Assembly (NCBI RefSeq): GCF_006716645.1
Contig: NZ_VFPL01000001.1
Span: forward strand, 1,054,001-1,118,000
DNA: 64,000 nt
DNA from: Arcticibacter tournemirensis
GTDB taxonomy: Bacteria; Bacteroidota; Bacteroidia; Sphingobacteriales; Sphingobacteriaceae
Reading direction: 5' to 3'
The notes under the pieces were generated by a model. It had not been told where the DNA came from. It did no database searches and saw only the letters and a list, made by a program, of their open reading frames with translations. The translations under genes and the position numbers were made by a program. This document shows positions 1 through 8,668 of this stretch, piece by piece (position 1 is the stretch's first letter; each line of letters starts with the position of its first letter).

Positions 1-37
1 TTTCTATCTATGAAAAATGAAATAAATGGACTTGTTA

Positions 38-2272
38 TTACATACTTTCGTGGAAAGTACGGGCAATTACCTCCAATTGGTGAGCGCGCGAAAGGCGTAC
101 AAAGTTTACAGCGTAACCTGAAACGCGGATCGTTAACTGTGGATAATTTTCTGGATGGTTGTAAGCATCCATCAGTGTTTCCCTGTTAAGAACGTTCACA
201 TTCAAGTGATGTGCCATATGCTTGAAGTATCCTTCCATGGTGTTCACCAGGTTGTTGATCTGCTCTTCCCTTGTATCTCCCAGTGATTTCGGGATCATAG
301 AGAAGGTGTTTGAAATTCCGTCCTGAGCATCATTATAATTAAGTTTTGCTACAGAATTCAATGACGCAATAGCACCGCTGCAGTCGCGTCCGTGCATTGG
401 ATTTGCACCAGGAGCAAATGACTCACCTCCCTTACGTCCGTCAGGAGTTGCACCTGTATTGCTTCCATACATCACATTAGAGGTAATGGTAAGCAATGAA
501 AGAGTAGGAGTAGAGTTTTTGTATGTCTGGTGTTTACGTAATTCATTAATAAAGAAATGAGTTACTTCCTGTGCAATGCTGTCGGCACGATCGTCGTCAT
601 TACCGTACTGAGGGAAGTTTCCTTCAATTTTGAAGTCAACAGTCAGTCCTTTTTCATTACGAACCGGAGTTACTTTGGCATACTTAATAGCAGATAAAGA
701 GTCTGCGATAATAGATATACCGGCAGCGCCGTAAGCTATATCAATCCGGGGATCGGAATCAATCAGAGCCATTTGAGCTCTTTCGTAATAGTATTTATCA
801 TGCATGTAGTGAATGATAAACATTGCTTTAGCATATACCCTTGCCAGCTCACTTAAAGTGCGTTTGAACAGGTCGAATACCATGTCATAATCAAGAGTAC
901 CGTCAGGCAGCTGAGGAATGTTCTTAATTACTTCAACGCCGTCATGTTCTTCGCGGCCTCCGTTTAATGCAATTAATAATGCTTTAGGCAGGTTGGCTCT
1001 TGCACCGAAATGCTGAATAGCCTTTCCTATTTCCTGGTAAGATACACAGCAGGCAATTCCATAGTCGTCAGAACCACGGTTCGGACGCATAAGGTCATCG
1101 TTCTCGTATTGAATAGAGGAAGTATCAATAGAAACCTGAGCACAGAATTTCTTAAAGCCTTCAGGTAGTTTGTCAGACCAAAGTACTGTCAGGTTTGGTT
1201 CCGGAGAAGCTCCTAAGTTATAAAGCGTCTGAAGGAAACGGAAAGATGTTTTAGTTACTTTCGTACGACCGTCATGCAGGATACCACCAATTGATTCGGT
1301 AACCCATGTAGGATCGCCACCAAAGATCTCATCGTAAGAGGCAGGGCGTAAATGGCGTACAGTACGTAATTTCATTACGAAATGGTCGATCATCTCCTGA
1401 GCTTCTTCTTCAGTGATCACTCCGGCTGCAAGGTCTCTTTCAATATAGATATCAAGGAATGAAGATACATTTCCTAATGACATAGCAGCACCGTCTTGCT
1501 CTTTAACAGCAGCAAGGTAGGCGAAATATACCCACTGTACAGCTTCAAGAGCGTTAGCAGCAGGACGGCTGATATCGAAACCATATTCGGCAGCCATAAC
1601 GATCATGTCCTTTAAGGCGCCAATCTGTGTATTGATCTCTTCGCGAAGACGAACTTTATGTTCAGTCATTTCACCGCTAACTTTCGCGAGATCTGCTTTT
1701 TTAAATTTGATCAGCTGATCTACACCATAAAGGGCCAGACGACGGAAGTCACCGATGATACGGCCACGTGCGTAGTTATCAGGAAGGCCTGTTAATACGT
1801 GTTTTGAACGGAATGCCCTGATCTCAGGATCGTAAGCGTTAAATACGCCTTCGTTGTGGTTTTTTGCGTAAGTGAAAATATCCTTTACTCGGTCAGATAC
1901 CTCTAATCCACGCTCTTTAACTGCAGATTCAACCAGCTTAATACCACCAAAAGGTTTCATTGCCCTTTTGAGGAATTGATCTGTTTGAATACCTACAATA
2001 ACTTCATCTTCTTTTTTTATATACCCCGGCTTGAAAGCCGTCATGGTAGAAATTGTTTCAGTGTCTATCGCAAGGCACCCATTGTTAGCTCTTTCCTTTA
2101 AAAGTTCTGCTTTGCAGGCATCCCACAATCTTGTGGTCTTTGCTGAAGGGCCGGCTAGAAAGGAAGAATCTCCGGTATAAGGCTTGATGTTTTTTACAAC
2201 AAAGTCATACACATTGATTGTTGTATTCCATTCTCCTGATTCGAACGGAACTGCTGTGACATCTGTTTTCAT
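38..2272 (-). CDS. pflB: Pyruvate formate-lyase (formate C-acetyltransferase)
   Basis: Glycyl-radical enzyme of 744 residues, the usual PflB length. It converts pyruvate plus CoA to acetyl-CoA plus formate in the cytoplasm under low oxygen. The adjacent catalytic cysteines lie at 408-409 in the motif IACCVS, and the radical glycine is Gly719 in RVSGYAV close to the C-terminus, so both active-site elements are intact. It lies downstream of the oxalate/formate-type MFS gene on the same strand, which fits formate export. The activase gene pflA is not in the window; it may lie just beyond the left edge. Family assignment is secure; the anaerobic role is inferred from the family. Confidence 0.97.
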   Translation of the reverse strand: MKTDVTAVPFESGEWNTTINVYDFVVKNIKPYTGDSSFLAGPSAKTTRLWDACKAELLKERANNGCLAIDTETISTMTAFKPGYIKKEDEVIVGIQTDQFLKRAMKPFGGIKLVESAVKERGLEVSDRVKDIFTYAKNHNEGVFNAYDPEIRAFRSKHVLTGLPDNYARGRIIGDFRRLALYGVDQLIKFKKADLAKVSGEMTEHKVRLREEINTQIGALKDMIVMAAEYGFDISRPAANALEAVQWVYFAYLAAVKEQDGAAMSLGNVSSFLDIYIERDLAAGVITEEEAQEMIDHFVMKLRTVRHLRPASYDEIFGGDPTWVTESIGGILHDGRTKVTKTSFRFLQTLYNLGASPEPNLTVLWSDKLPEGFKKFCAQVSIDTSSIQYENDDLMRPNRGSDDYGIACCVSYQEIGKAIQHFGARANLPKALLIALNGGREEHDGVEVIKNIPQLPDGTLDYDMVFDLFKRTLSELARVYAKAMFIIHYMHDKYYYERAQMALIDSDPRIDIAYGAAGISIIADSLSAIKYAKVTPVRNEKGLTVDFKIEGNFPQYGNDDDRADSIAQEVTHFFINELRKHQTYKNSTPTLSLLTITSNVMYGSNTGATPDGRKGGESFAPGANPMHGRDCSGAIASLNSVAKLNYNDAQDGISNTFSMIPKSLGDTREEQINNLVNTMEGYFKHMAHHLNVNVLNRETLMDAYNHPENYPQLTIRVSGYAVNFVRLSRAHQLEVIARTFHESM

Positions 2273-2308
2273 GTTAAATTGAATTTTATATTAATTCTTT
2301 TGATAATG

Positions 2309-2316
2309 CAAAGTTA
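2309..2316 (-). promoter_or_regulatory. Candidate -7 promoter element of pflB
   Basis: On the minus strand this reads TAACTTTG, matching the Bacteroidota -7 consensus TAnnTTTG, 37 bases before the pflB start. No convincing TTG element was seen at the usual upstream spacing. It would give pflB its own transcript separate from the MFS gene. Confidence 0.45.
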
Positions 2317-2447
2317 GAGAATGTTTAAACGTATAAATGTGACCTTCATCATTAATTGGTGTGATTTGGACGTTTATACCTAATTGGCTTATTTGTTGAG
2401 CTTTTTTAAACAAAATTTGTATTTTCTTTTGATAATGGCATTTCTCT

Positions 2448-2480
2448 GACAATTGTTAAGCTATTCACTTAACAATTGTC
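2448..2480 (-). terminator. Hairpin spanning the end of the MFS gene
   Basis: A perfect 13-bp inverted repeat (2448-2460 with 2468-2480) and a 7-nt loop. The right arm lies in the last codons of the MFS gene and the stop codon lies in the loop. It may act as a terminator or attenuator between the MFS gene and pflB. A clear U-tract is absent, so the terminator role is tentative. Confidence 0.5.
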
Positions 2481-3667
2481 GTTGCATTCTCCGTATTTAC
2501 CATCTTGCTCTTCAAGAAGAATGCCATTACAGCTGTTATAGCAAGTATACCAGAAAATAACCAGAATATAGAGGTATAGTCGCTGCTGAGGGTAATTAAC
2601 CATGGACCTACGAAAGCCGCTGCAGACCAGGCAATGAGCACATAGCCTAAAACGGAACCTAATTTCTCAGAACCATAAATGTCTTTAATAAAGGCAGGTA
2701 TGGTAGCAAAGGCGCCTCCATAGCAGCTGATTACTATAAATACAGCTACCTGGAACAATAAGGGGTTCGTGGTCTGCGTCAGAGTAATAAAACAGATCGT
2801 TCCGATAATATAGAAACACATAAAGGTGCTCCATCGCCCGATCTTATCCGATATGCTCGACCATATTAAACGTCCAAGGCCGTTAAACAGGCCAATGATC
2901 CCAACAAAAATGATAGAGGCGGCTTCTGTTATATGAATAACATCTTTAGCCATAGGAGCAGCTACAGCAATCAGAGCGATACCGCAGGTGGTATTAAAGA
3001 ACAGCATAAACCACAATCCATAGAAGCGAACGTCTTTCAAAAGTTCAGAAGCCGAAATGTGAGCTCCTCCGCTATGGTAATCTACCACTCCGGTAGGTAC
3101 TGAAGGAACGGCGAGATAAAGAGACGCAAGTACCATCAGTATAGAATAGGCTAAGGCCAAAGTATAAAAGGTGTTTGATACTCCCAGGGCTCCTGTAAGC
3201 GGAGAGATTATCTGCGAAGCAAGAATAGATCCCGCGGCAAACGACATGATCACCAATCCTGATGCAAATCCCGGTTTGTCGGGAAACCATTGAACCACTA
3301 CAGAAACAGGAGTGATATAGCCGAAACCAAGACCAATGCCGCTCACAACCCCATAGAAGAGATAGAAGACGGGTAAAGAACCGATTGAGTTGGCAAAGCC
3401 GGCGCCTGCCAGTCCGATGCCAAAAAACAGGGCTCCTAACAGTCCGGCCTTTTTGGGCCCCACGCTGTGCACAAACTTACCCATAAATGCTGCTGTCAGG
3501 CCTAAAAAGCAAATAGCGAGGCTGAACGCGAATTTCAGCTGATGAGCATCCCATCCATTTAATAATTCGATCGGTTTAATCCACACACTATAAGCATAAA
3601 TGGAGCCGATGGATAATTGAAGAGTCATTCCGGCTAATGCCATTAGCCATTTATTTTTGGAAGCCAT
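2465..3667 (-). CDS. MFS transporter, oxalate/formate antiporter (OFA) family
   Basis: A 400-residue inner-membrane carrier with about twelve hydrophobic segments. The N-terminus has the OFA-type stretch QLSIGSIYAYSVWIKPIE, and the first half continues with GFGYITPVSVVVQWFPDKPG, typical of this MFS branch. Members move small monocarboxylates such as oxalate, formate or lactate. Its place directly upstream of pflB suggests formate or another fermentation acid as substrate, but the sequence cannot fix this. The start chosen gives a short charged leader (MASKNKW) before the first membrane segment. Confidence 0.85.
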   Translation of the reverse strand: MASKNKWLMALAGMTLQLSIGSIYAYSVWIKPIELLNGWDAHQLKFAFSLAICFLGLTAAFMGKFVHSVGPKKAGLLGALFFGIGLAGAGFANSIGSLPVFYLFYGVVSGIGLGFGYITPVSVVVQWFPDKPGFASGLVIMSFAAGSILASQIISPLTGALGVSNTFYTLALAYSILMVLASLYLAVPSVPTGVVDYHSGGAHISASELLKDVRFYGLWFMLFFNTTCGIALIAVAAPMAKDVIHITEAASIIFVGIIGLFNGLGRLIWSSISDKIGRWSTFMCFYIIGTICFITLTQTTNPLLFQVAVFIVISCYGGAFATIPAFIKDIYGSEKLGSVLGYVLIAWSAAAFVGPWLITLSSDYTSIFWLFSGILAITAVMAFFLKSKMVNTENATTIVK

Positions 3668-3689
3668 AAAGGATTTATTCTAATTGCGG

Positions 3690-3697
3690 CAAAAGTA
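3690..3697 (-). promoter_or_regulatory. Candidate -7 element of the MFS gene
   Basis: Minus-strand TACTTTTG, matching TAnnTTTG, 23 bases upstream of the MFS start. The same divergent intergenic region (3668-3946) also holds a 7-bp inverted repeat at 3767-3787, which could be an operator. Confidence 0.45.
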
Positions 3698-3946
3698 TGA
3701 ACCGCTTCTCACTAAAAAATTGACCGTCGTCATATGTGTAACAAATCATTTAATTAACCTATCGGGCCTGTATCCGCTTCATACAGGATGCTACAGGTTG
3801 CAGAAAAGGAAATAAGACCGTAAAATCGTACTATGGCTTGAGGACAGATAAATGTCTTCAATAATGCCAATGCCAATTATTACTTATATTTCTTTTAACC
3901 AAATTATTAGGTGTTTTTTGTACACTTCATATCTGAAAAATTTCAA

Positions 3947-4750
3947 ATGATAACAACCATGAGATTCTGCATTAAGATAGGTCTGGTAACAGCAGCTGTT
4001 GTCTTTTCATCCTTCATGCTTATTAAACCAGCGAACAAACCGACACTTTTTATAATAGGAGACTCTACCGTTAAGAACGGTAAGGGAAACGGCGATAACC
4101 AGCAGTGGGGCTGGGGAAGTTTGTTAGCCGCTCACTTCGACACCACAAAGATCCATATTGAAAATCGTGCTCTTGGCGGTACTAGTACTCGTACTTTCCG
4201 AACGAAAGGGCTTTGGGACGCAGTTTTGAAACAATTGAAGCCGGGAGACTTTGTGCTGATGCAGTTTGGACATAACGACGGCAGTCCGCTGGATGACACA
4301 GCCCGGGCCCGGGGGACAATTAAAGGAACGGGTAACGAAAGTCGCGAGATATATAATCCGATTACAAAAAAGCAGGAGGTTGTGCATACATATGGATGGT
4401 ATCTGTCTAAATTTATAGAAGAAGCCAGAGATAAAGGAGCTGTGGCTATCGTATGTTCTCCTGTACCGCGCAATAACTGGAAAAACGGAAAAACAAGCAG
4501 GGCTGAAGACTATGCTAAATGGGCGAAGGAAACAGCTCATTCAGCCGGCGCTTATTTTATCGATCTGGGTAAATCCATTGCAGATAAATACGATGAACTG
4601 GGTGAACCAAAAGTAAGCTCATTTTTTCCGGCTGATCATACCCATACCAACAAGGAGGGTGCAATCATAAATGCTGCTTGTGTTGTCGATGGTATACGGG
4701 CAATTAAAGAGCTCCCACTGAACCAATACTTAGTTAATTCAAAGGATTAA
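3947..4750 (+). CDS. Rhamnogalacturonan acetylesterase (CE12, SGNH fold)
   Basis: Secreted esterase of about 267 residues that removes acetyl groups from rhamnogalacturonan so that other enzymes can act. SGNH blocks are visible: the nucleophile Ser in IIGDSTVKNG (near residue 40), FGHND in the middle, and the catalytic Asp-His pair in DHTHTN near the C-terminus. A longer reading begins at a GTG at 3911, but the ATGs at 3947 and 3959 place a normal signal peptide (MRFCIKIGLV...) at the N-terminus, so they are preferred. It is the first gene of a five-enzyme pectin cluster, with 16 bp to the GH105 gene. Confidence 0.9.
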   Translation: MITTMRFCIKIGLVTAAVVFSSFMLIKPANKPTLFIIGDSTVKNGKGNGDNQQWGWGSLLAAHFDTTKIHIENRALGGTSTRTFRTKGLWDAVLKQLKPGDFVLMQFGHNDGSPLDDTARARGTIKGTGNESREIYNPITKKQEVVHTYGWYLSKFIEEARDKGAVAIVCSPVPRNNWKNGKTSRAEDYAKWAKETAHSAGAYFIDLGKSIADKYDELGEPKVSSFFPADHTHTNKEGAIINAACVVDGIRAIKELPLNQYLVNSKD

Positions 4751-4766
4751 CCAAATTTAACGATAT

Positions 4767-5906
4767 ATGAATAAGCCTTTCTTTTTCCAGATCTGTTTCT
4801 TTTTGCTTACGCTCACGTTTTCCCTGCCTTCGCCGGGGCAGCAGCTTCCAAAGAAAAAGCAAGTACTAAAGCAAATGCGGCTCGCAAATCAATACTTCAT
4901 GGATAAGTGGCCCGATGCCGGGAAGGTAATAGTGACCAACAAGGCCCGTCCCAGTAATATCTGGACCCGTGCCGTTTACTACGAAGGCCTGATGGCCCTT
5001 TACGCGATGGATAAAAAGAAAGCGTATTATAACTATGCAGTACAATGGGGTGATAAACATAACTGGGGCTTAGCCAATGGTGTCGCTACACGCAATGCCG
5101 ATAATCATTGTGCGGGGCAGACCTATATCGATCTGTACCTGATTGATAAAAAGCCTGCGCGGATCAGGGATATTAAAGAGAGTATCGACCTCATGGTCAA
5201 AAGCGATAAGAAAGACGACTGGTGGTGGATTGATGCATTACAGATGGCGATGCCGGTGTTTACCCGACTCGGAGTACTTTATCAGGATACCTCTTACTTC
5301 CGTAAGATGTATGATCTGTACAGCTATACCAAACATACTCACGGAGGGAACGGCCTGTATAATCCGGAAGATAAACTTTGGTGGAGAGATAAGGATTTTG
5401 TTCCGCCATATAAGGAACCTAATGGAGAGGATTGCTACTGGTCGAGAGGGAACGGGTGGGTTGTGGCTGCTTTGGTTCGCACCCTTCAAATGCTTCCTCA
5501 TTCCGACCCGCATTATGCCGAATACCTTCAGGATTATAAGGACATGATGCAGGCCGTGTTGCCTTTACAGCGTTCTGATGGCTTCTGGAACGTAAGCTTA
5601 CACGATCCTTCTCATTTTGGAGGTAAAGAAACATCAGGCACATCGCTCTTCGTTTATGGGATGGCATGGGGAATGAACCAGGGTGTATTAGACCGCTCTG
5701 TTTATCTGTCTCCTGCGGTAAAGGCGTGGAATGCCCTGGCGGCAGAATCTGTTCATGAAAATGGTGCGTTGGGCTATGTACAAGGTACAGGCAAAGAGCC
5801 AAAAGACGGGCAACCGGTAAGTTATACACATATGCCCGACTTCGAGGATTATGGTCTGGGATGCTTCCTTCTTGCGGGCACTGAAGTATATAAATTAAAA
5901 AAATAA
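4767..5906 (+). CDS. Unsaturated rhamnogalacturonyl hydrolase (GH105)
   Basis: A 379-residue (alpha/alpha)6-barrel enzyme with a signal peptide (MNKPFFFQICFFLL). GH105 enzymes of the YteR/RhiN type remove the unsaturated galacturonyl residue left at the non-reducing end of rhamnogalacturonan oligomers after lyase action. The motif DDWWWIDALQMA carries the expected catalytic Asp (Asp156), and WSRGNGWVVAAL matches the family. It is packed between CE12 (16 bp) and GH31 (12 bp), consistent with one transcript. The need for unsaturated substrate implies that a rhamnogalacturonan lyase is encoded elsewhere. Confidence 0.92.
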   Translation: MNKPFFFQICFFLLTLTFSLPSPGQQLPKKKQVLKQMRLANQYFMDKWPDAGKVIVTNKARPSNIWTRAVYYEGLMALYAMDKKKAYYNYAVQWGDKHNWGLANGVATRNADNHCAGQTYIDLYLIDKKPARIRDIKESIDLMVKSDKKDDWWWIDALQMAMPVFTRLGVLYQDTSYFRKMYDLYSYTKHTHGGNGLYNPEDKLWWRDKDFVPPYKEPNGEDCYWSRGNGWVVAALVRTLQMLPHSDPHYAEYLQDYKDMMQAVLPLQRSDGFWNVSLHDPSHFGGKETSGTSLFVYGMAWGMNQGVLDRSVYLSPAVKAWNALAAESVHENGALGYVQGTGKEPKDGQPVSYTHMPDFEDYGLGCFLLAGTEVYKLKK

Positions 5907-5918
5907 TCTTTAACATCC

Positions 5919-8339
5919 ATGCCCAAACAAAGACACCTCATCCTACTGCTTCTCTCAATGGTTCCTGTATTCGTAAAAGCACAGCAGGCAGGCAATTATT
6001 CTTCCGGTTTCAAAAAGCAGGGAAATGAATACTTTTTTTCCACGCAGAATGCCGACGTGAAGCTGGAGTTTTGTACTCCGGGAATGTTTCGTACAAGGGT
6101 TACCTGGAACAGGGGGTTCGAACGCGAAGAGGGGCTCATGGTGTCAAACTATCGCTGGACGGCAGTGGATATTTCCTCCTCCGAGACAGCAGATCGGTTT
6201 TCAATACAAAGCACGAAGTTAAATGTAATCGTATATAAAGCGCCGTTCAGGATAGATGTATATTCTAAAGATGGTAAGTTGCTCTGCTCTGAAGTTGCCG
6301 GTGCCGAGAAAAGAGGGGATACCGTGTCCTGCACAAAGACGCTGACTCCCGACGAGCATTTTTTTGGTTTCGGCGAACGGATGGATTTTATAGATCAGAG
6401 AAACAAGAAAGTCTCCCTCAATGTAGGCAGGGGCAAAGGACGTCCGCATATCATAGGCGCCTATAATATCCTTGAGGCAAATTATTCGCCTGTACCCTTC
6501 TTCATGAGTACGAAGGGCTATGGTATTTTTCTGCATAATTCTTTTGCTACCGAGTGGGATATGGGCGCGACCATGGATGCCCAGTACAGTTTTAAAGCAG
6601 CCGGAGGGGAACTGGACTATTATTTCATGTATGGTCCTGATTTTTCATCCATTCTTTCTGATTACACGGCTTTGACTGGGAGAAGTCCGTTATTGCCGCA
6701 ATTTGCCCTGGGGCTTCACACCGGGACTTACAGCGGAGGAACATGGGGCCACGAAAAAGAAACTTCTGATAATTACGTGGTGCAGCTGGCAAGGAAGTTC
6801 AGGGAGCTGGGTATTCCGGTCGATCTGCTCTGGCTCGACTCAACCTGGCGTATTTTTGGCAAGAATGGAGGGAACGGAGCCACTTCCTTCGAGTGGCGGG
6901 AGACCTTTAAGGATCCGAAAGGAATGTTCGACAGCATCTACGCGATGAATTACAAAATGGTGGGCTTACATCTCAGGCCGCGCTTCGATAACGGGATTAA
7001 GCTTAATCTGCTCGACCAGGCCCGTGAGAAGGGATTTGTATATCCTGAACCAAATAATAAAGGCGAGTTTGTGAATTTCTTTGATCAGAAGTCTGTCGAC
7101 TGGTGGTGGGAGAACGGCGTCATGAGGGTTGCTTCTCTGGGGGCTAAGTTTTTAAAGACCGACGAAGGGAGTGCTTTTGGGGGACTTGCTAACGAAAGCG
7201 ACAAGACGGGGCCTACCGACAGAACAGCGCAGAAACTGCACAATGTATTTCCCATAGCGTACGCGAAAGCACCCTATGAAAAGTTCCAGCAGCTTAACGG
7301 AATCAGGGGTTTGAATCAAACGCGCGAAGGATATGCCGGCATTCAGCGTTACCCCTTTATTTTTGCCGGCGACTGGCCCAGCCAGTGGCAATATTTTGCG
7401 CCGGTGATCAAAGCTGGATTGAATATTGGACTGTCGGGCGTGGGATACTGGGCACACTGTATGGGCGGCTTTGAACAGCCTGCCGATCCTGAACTCTACA
7501 TCCGCTGGGTACAGTTCGGCATGTTCAGTCCCATTGCGCTTGTATTTGGAATGGATCATCCTGGCTATAAGGAACCCTGGAACTATGGAGAACAGGCGCT
7601 TGCCAATTTTAAGAAGTATGATCTGCTGCGTTACAGGCTGATCCCCTATATTTATAGTAATGCTCACCAAATGTACTTAACGGGTATGCCTTTAATGCAA
7701 TCGCTTGTTTTGAACTATCAGAATGATCCGAATGTATATGATATAGGCGACCAGTATATGTTCGGCAGCAACCTGATGGTTTGTCCTGTTACTACTAAAG
7801 GCGCTCAAACCCGTACCGTGTATTTGCCGGAGGGAACCTGGTACGACTACTGGACAGGGAAAAAGTATGAAGGAAAGAAATATGTGCATGTAGTAACTCC
7901 GCTCGATACGATACCTGTATTTGCAAAAGCAGGGGCGATAATTCCCATGCAGCCCGAAATGAAATACACCGGAGAGAAACCGGTGGATAAAATTACGCTT
8001 GATATTTTTCCCGGGGCTAATTCTTCTTTCAGACTGTATGAAGATGACGGACTTAGTCTTGATTATCAGAAGGGCAAATATGCGAGTACAGAAATCAGGA
8101 CTGTCAGACAGGCAAAATCATTGAAACTAATTATCAGTCAGCCTGTAGGATCTTACAGACCTTCTATCCATACCTATCTTGCAAAGATCCGCCTCGAAGA
8201 GGCGAATAAGCCCTCTGCTGTAACCGAAAACGGAGAAACGCTTCGCGGGGGTTGGCGTTATGACGATAAGGAGCATGTTCTTTATGTAGAAAGTACTTTA
8301 AATAACAACAGTAATATTGAGTTTAATATCATTTTTTAA
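5919..8339 (+). CDS. Glycoside hydrolase family 31 (alpha-glucosidase/alpha-xylosidase type)
   Basis: An 806-residue exported enzyme (signal peptide MPKQRHLILLLLSMVPVFVKA) with the GH31 N-terminal beta-sandwich, a TIM barrel, and C-terminal beta domains ending in a DUF5110-like region. The nucleophile is Asp415 in FLKTDEGSAFGG; the substrate-contact motif GDWPSQW and LWLDSTWR are also present. Specificity (xylose, glucose or galactose) cannot be read reliably, but the pectin context suggests side-chain trimming. The stop lies 10 bp before the rhamnose mutarotase gene. Confidence 0.9.
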   Translation: MPKQRHLILLLLSMVPVFVKAQQAGNYSSGFKKQGNEYFFSTQNADVKLEFCTPGMFRTRVTWNRGFEREEGLMVSNYRWTAVDISSSETADRFSIQSTKLNVIVYKAPFRIDVYSKDGKLLCSEVAGAEKRGDTVSCTKTLTPDEHFFGFGERMDFIDQRNKKVSLNVGRGKGRPHIIGAYNILEANYSPVPFFMSTKGYGIFLHNSFATEWDMGATMDAQYSFKAAGGELDYYFMYGPDFSSILSDYTALTGRSPLLPQFALGLHTGTYSGGTWGHEKETSDNYVVQLARKFRELGIPVDLLWLDSTWRIFGKNGGNGATSFEWRETFKDPKGMFDSIYAMNYKMVGLHLRPRFDNGIKLNLLDQAREKGFVYPEPNNKGEFVNFFDQKSVDWWWENGVMRVASLGAKFLKTDEGSAFGGLANESDKTGPTDRTAQKLHNVFPIAYAKAPYEKFQQLNGIRGLNQTREGYAGIQRYPFIFAGDWPSQWQYFAPVIKAGLNIGLSGVGYWAHCMGGFEQPADPELYIRWVQFGMFSPIALVFGMDHPGYKEPWNYGEQALANFKKYDLLRYRLIPYIYSNAHQMYLTGMPLMQSLVLNYQNDPNVYDIGDQYMFGSNLMVCPVTTKGAQTRTVYLPEGTWYDYWTGKKYEGKKYVHVVTPLDTIPVFAKAGAIIPMQPEMKYTGEKPVDKITLDIFPGANSSFRLYEDDGLSLDYQKGKYASTEIRTVRQAKSLKLIISQPVGSYRPSIHTYLAKIRLEEANKPSAVTENGETLRGGWRYDDKEHVLYVESTLNNNSNIEFNIIF

Positions 8340-8349
8340 CCAGTATACT

Positions 8350-8664
8350 ATGTCAAAGATCGCTTTTAAAATGAAGCTGAATGCGGGCTTTAAAGAGGAG
8401 TATAAACAACGGCACAGTGAGATATGGCCTGAATTAAGGGATTTGCTGAAAAGAAAGGGTATTAGTGACTATACCATTTTCCTCGATGAGGAGACTAATA
8501 TCCTGTTTGCGGTTCAGAAACAGGAAGGGGCAACATCCTCCCAGGACTTGTCTGATGATACTGTTGTTAAGAAATGGTGGGCCTATATGGCCGATATAAT
8601 GGAAACGAACCCTGATAATTCACCTGTAAGCATACCACTTACAGAGGTTTTTCATATGGACTAA
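8350..8664 (+). CDS. rhaM: L-rhamnose mutarotase
   Basis: A 104-residue cytoplasmic enzyme that interconverts alpha- and beta-L-rhamnopyranose so that isomerase receives the right anomer. It shows family hallmarks: FKMKLNAGFKEEYKQRH near the start, IWPEL with the HxxIWPEL-type His, DYTIFLDEETN, and KKWWAYMADIM with the WW pair. A reading beginning at 8317 would overlap GH31; the ATG at 8350 gives the conserved N-terminus and is chosen. It sits 4 bp before the GH106 gene, tying release of rhamnose to its first catabolic step. Confidence 0.93.
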   Translation: MSKIAFKMKLNAGFKEEYKQRHSEIWPELRDLLKRKGISDYTIFLDEETNILFAVQKQEGATSSQDLSDDTVVKKWWAYMADIMETNPDNSPVSIPLTEVFHMD

Positions 8665-8668
8665 GCAA

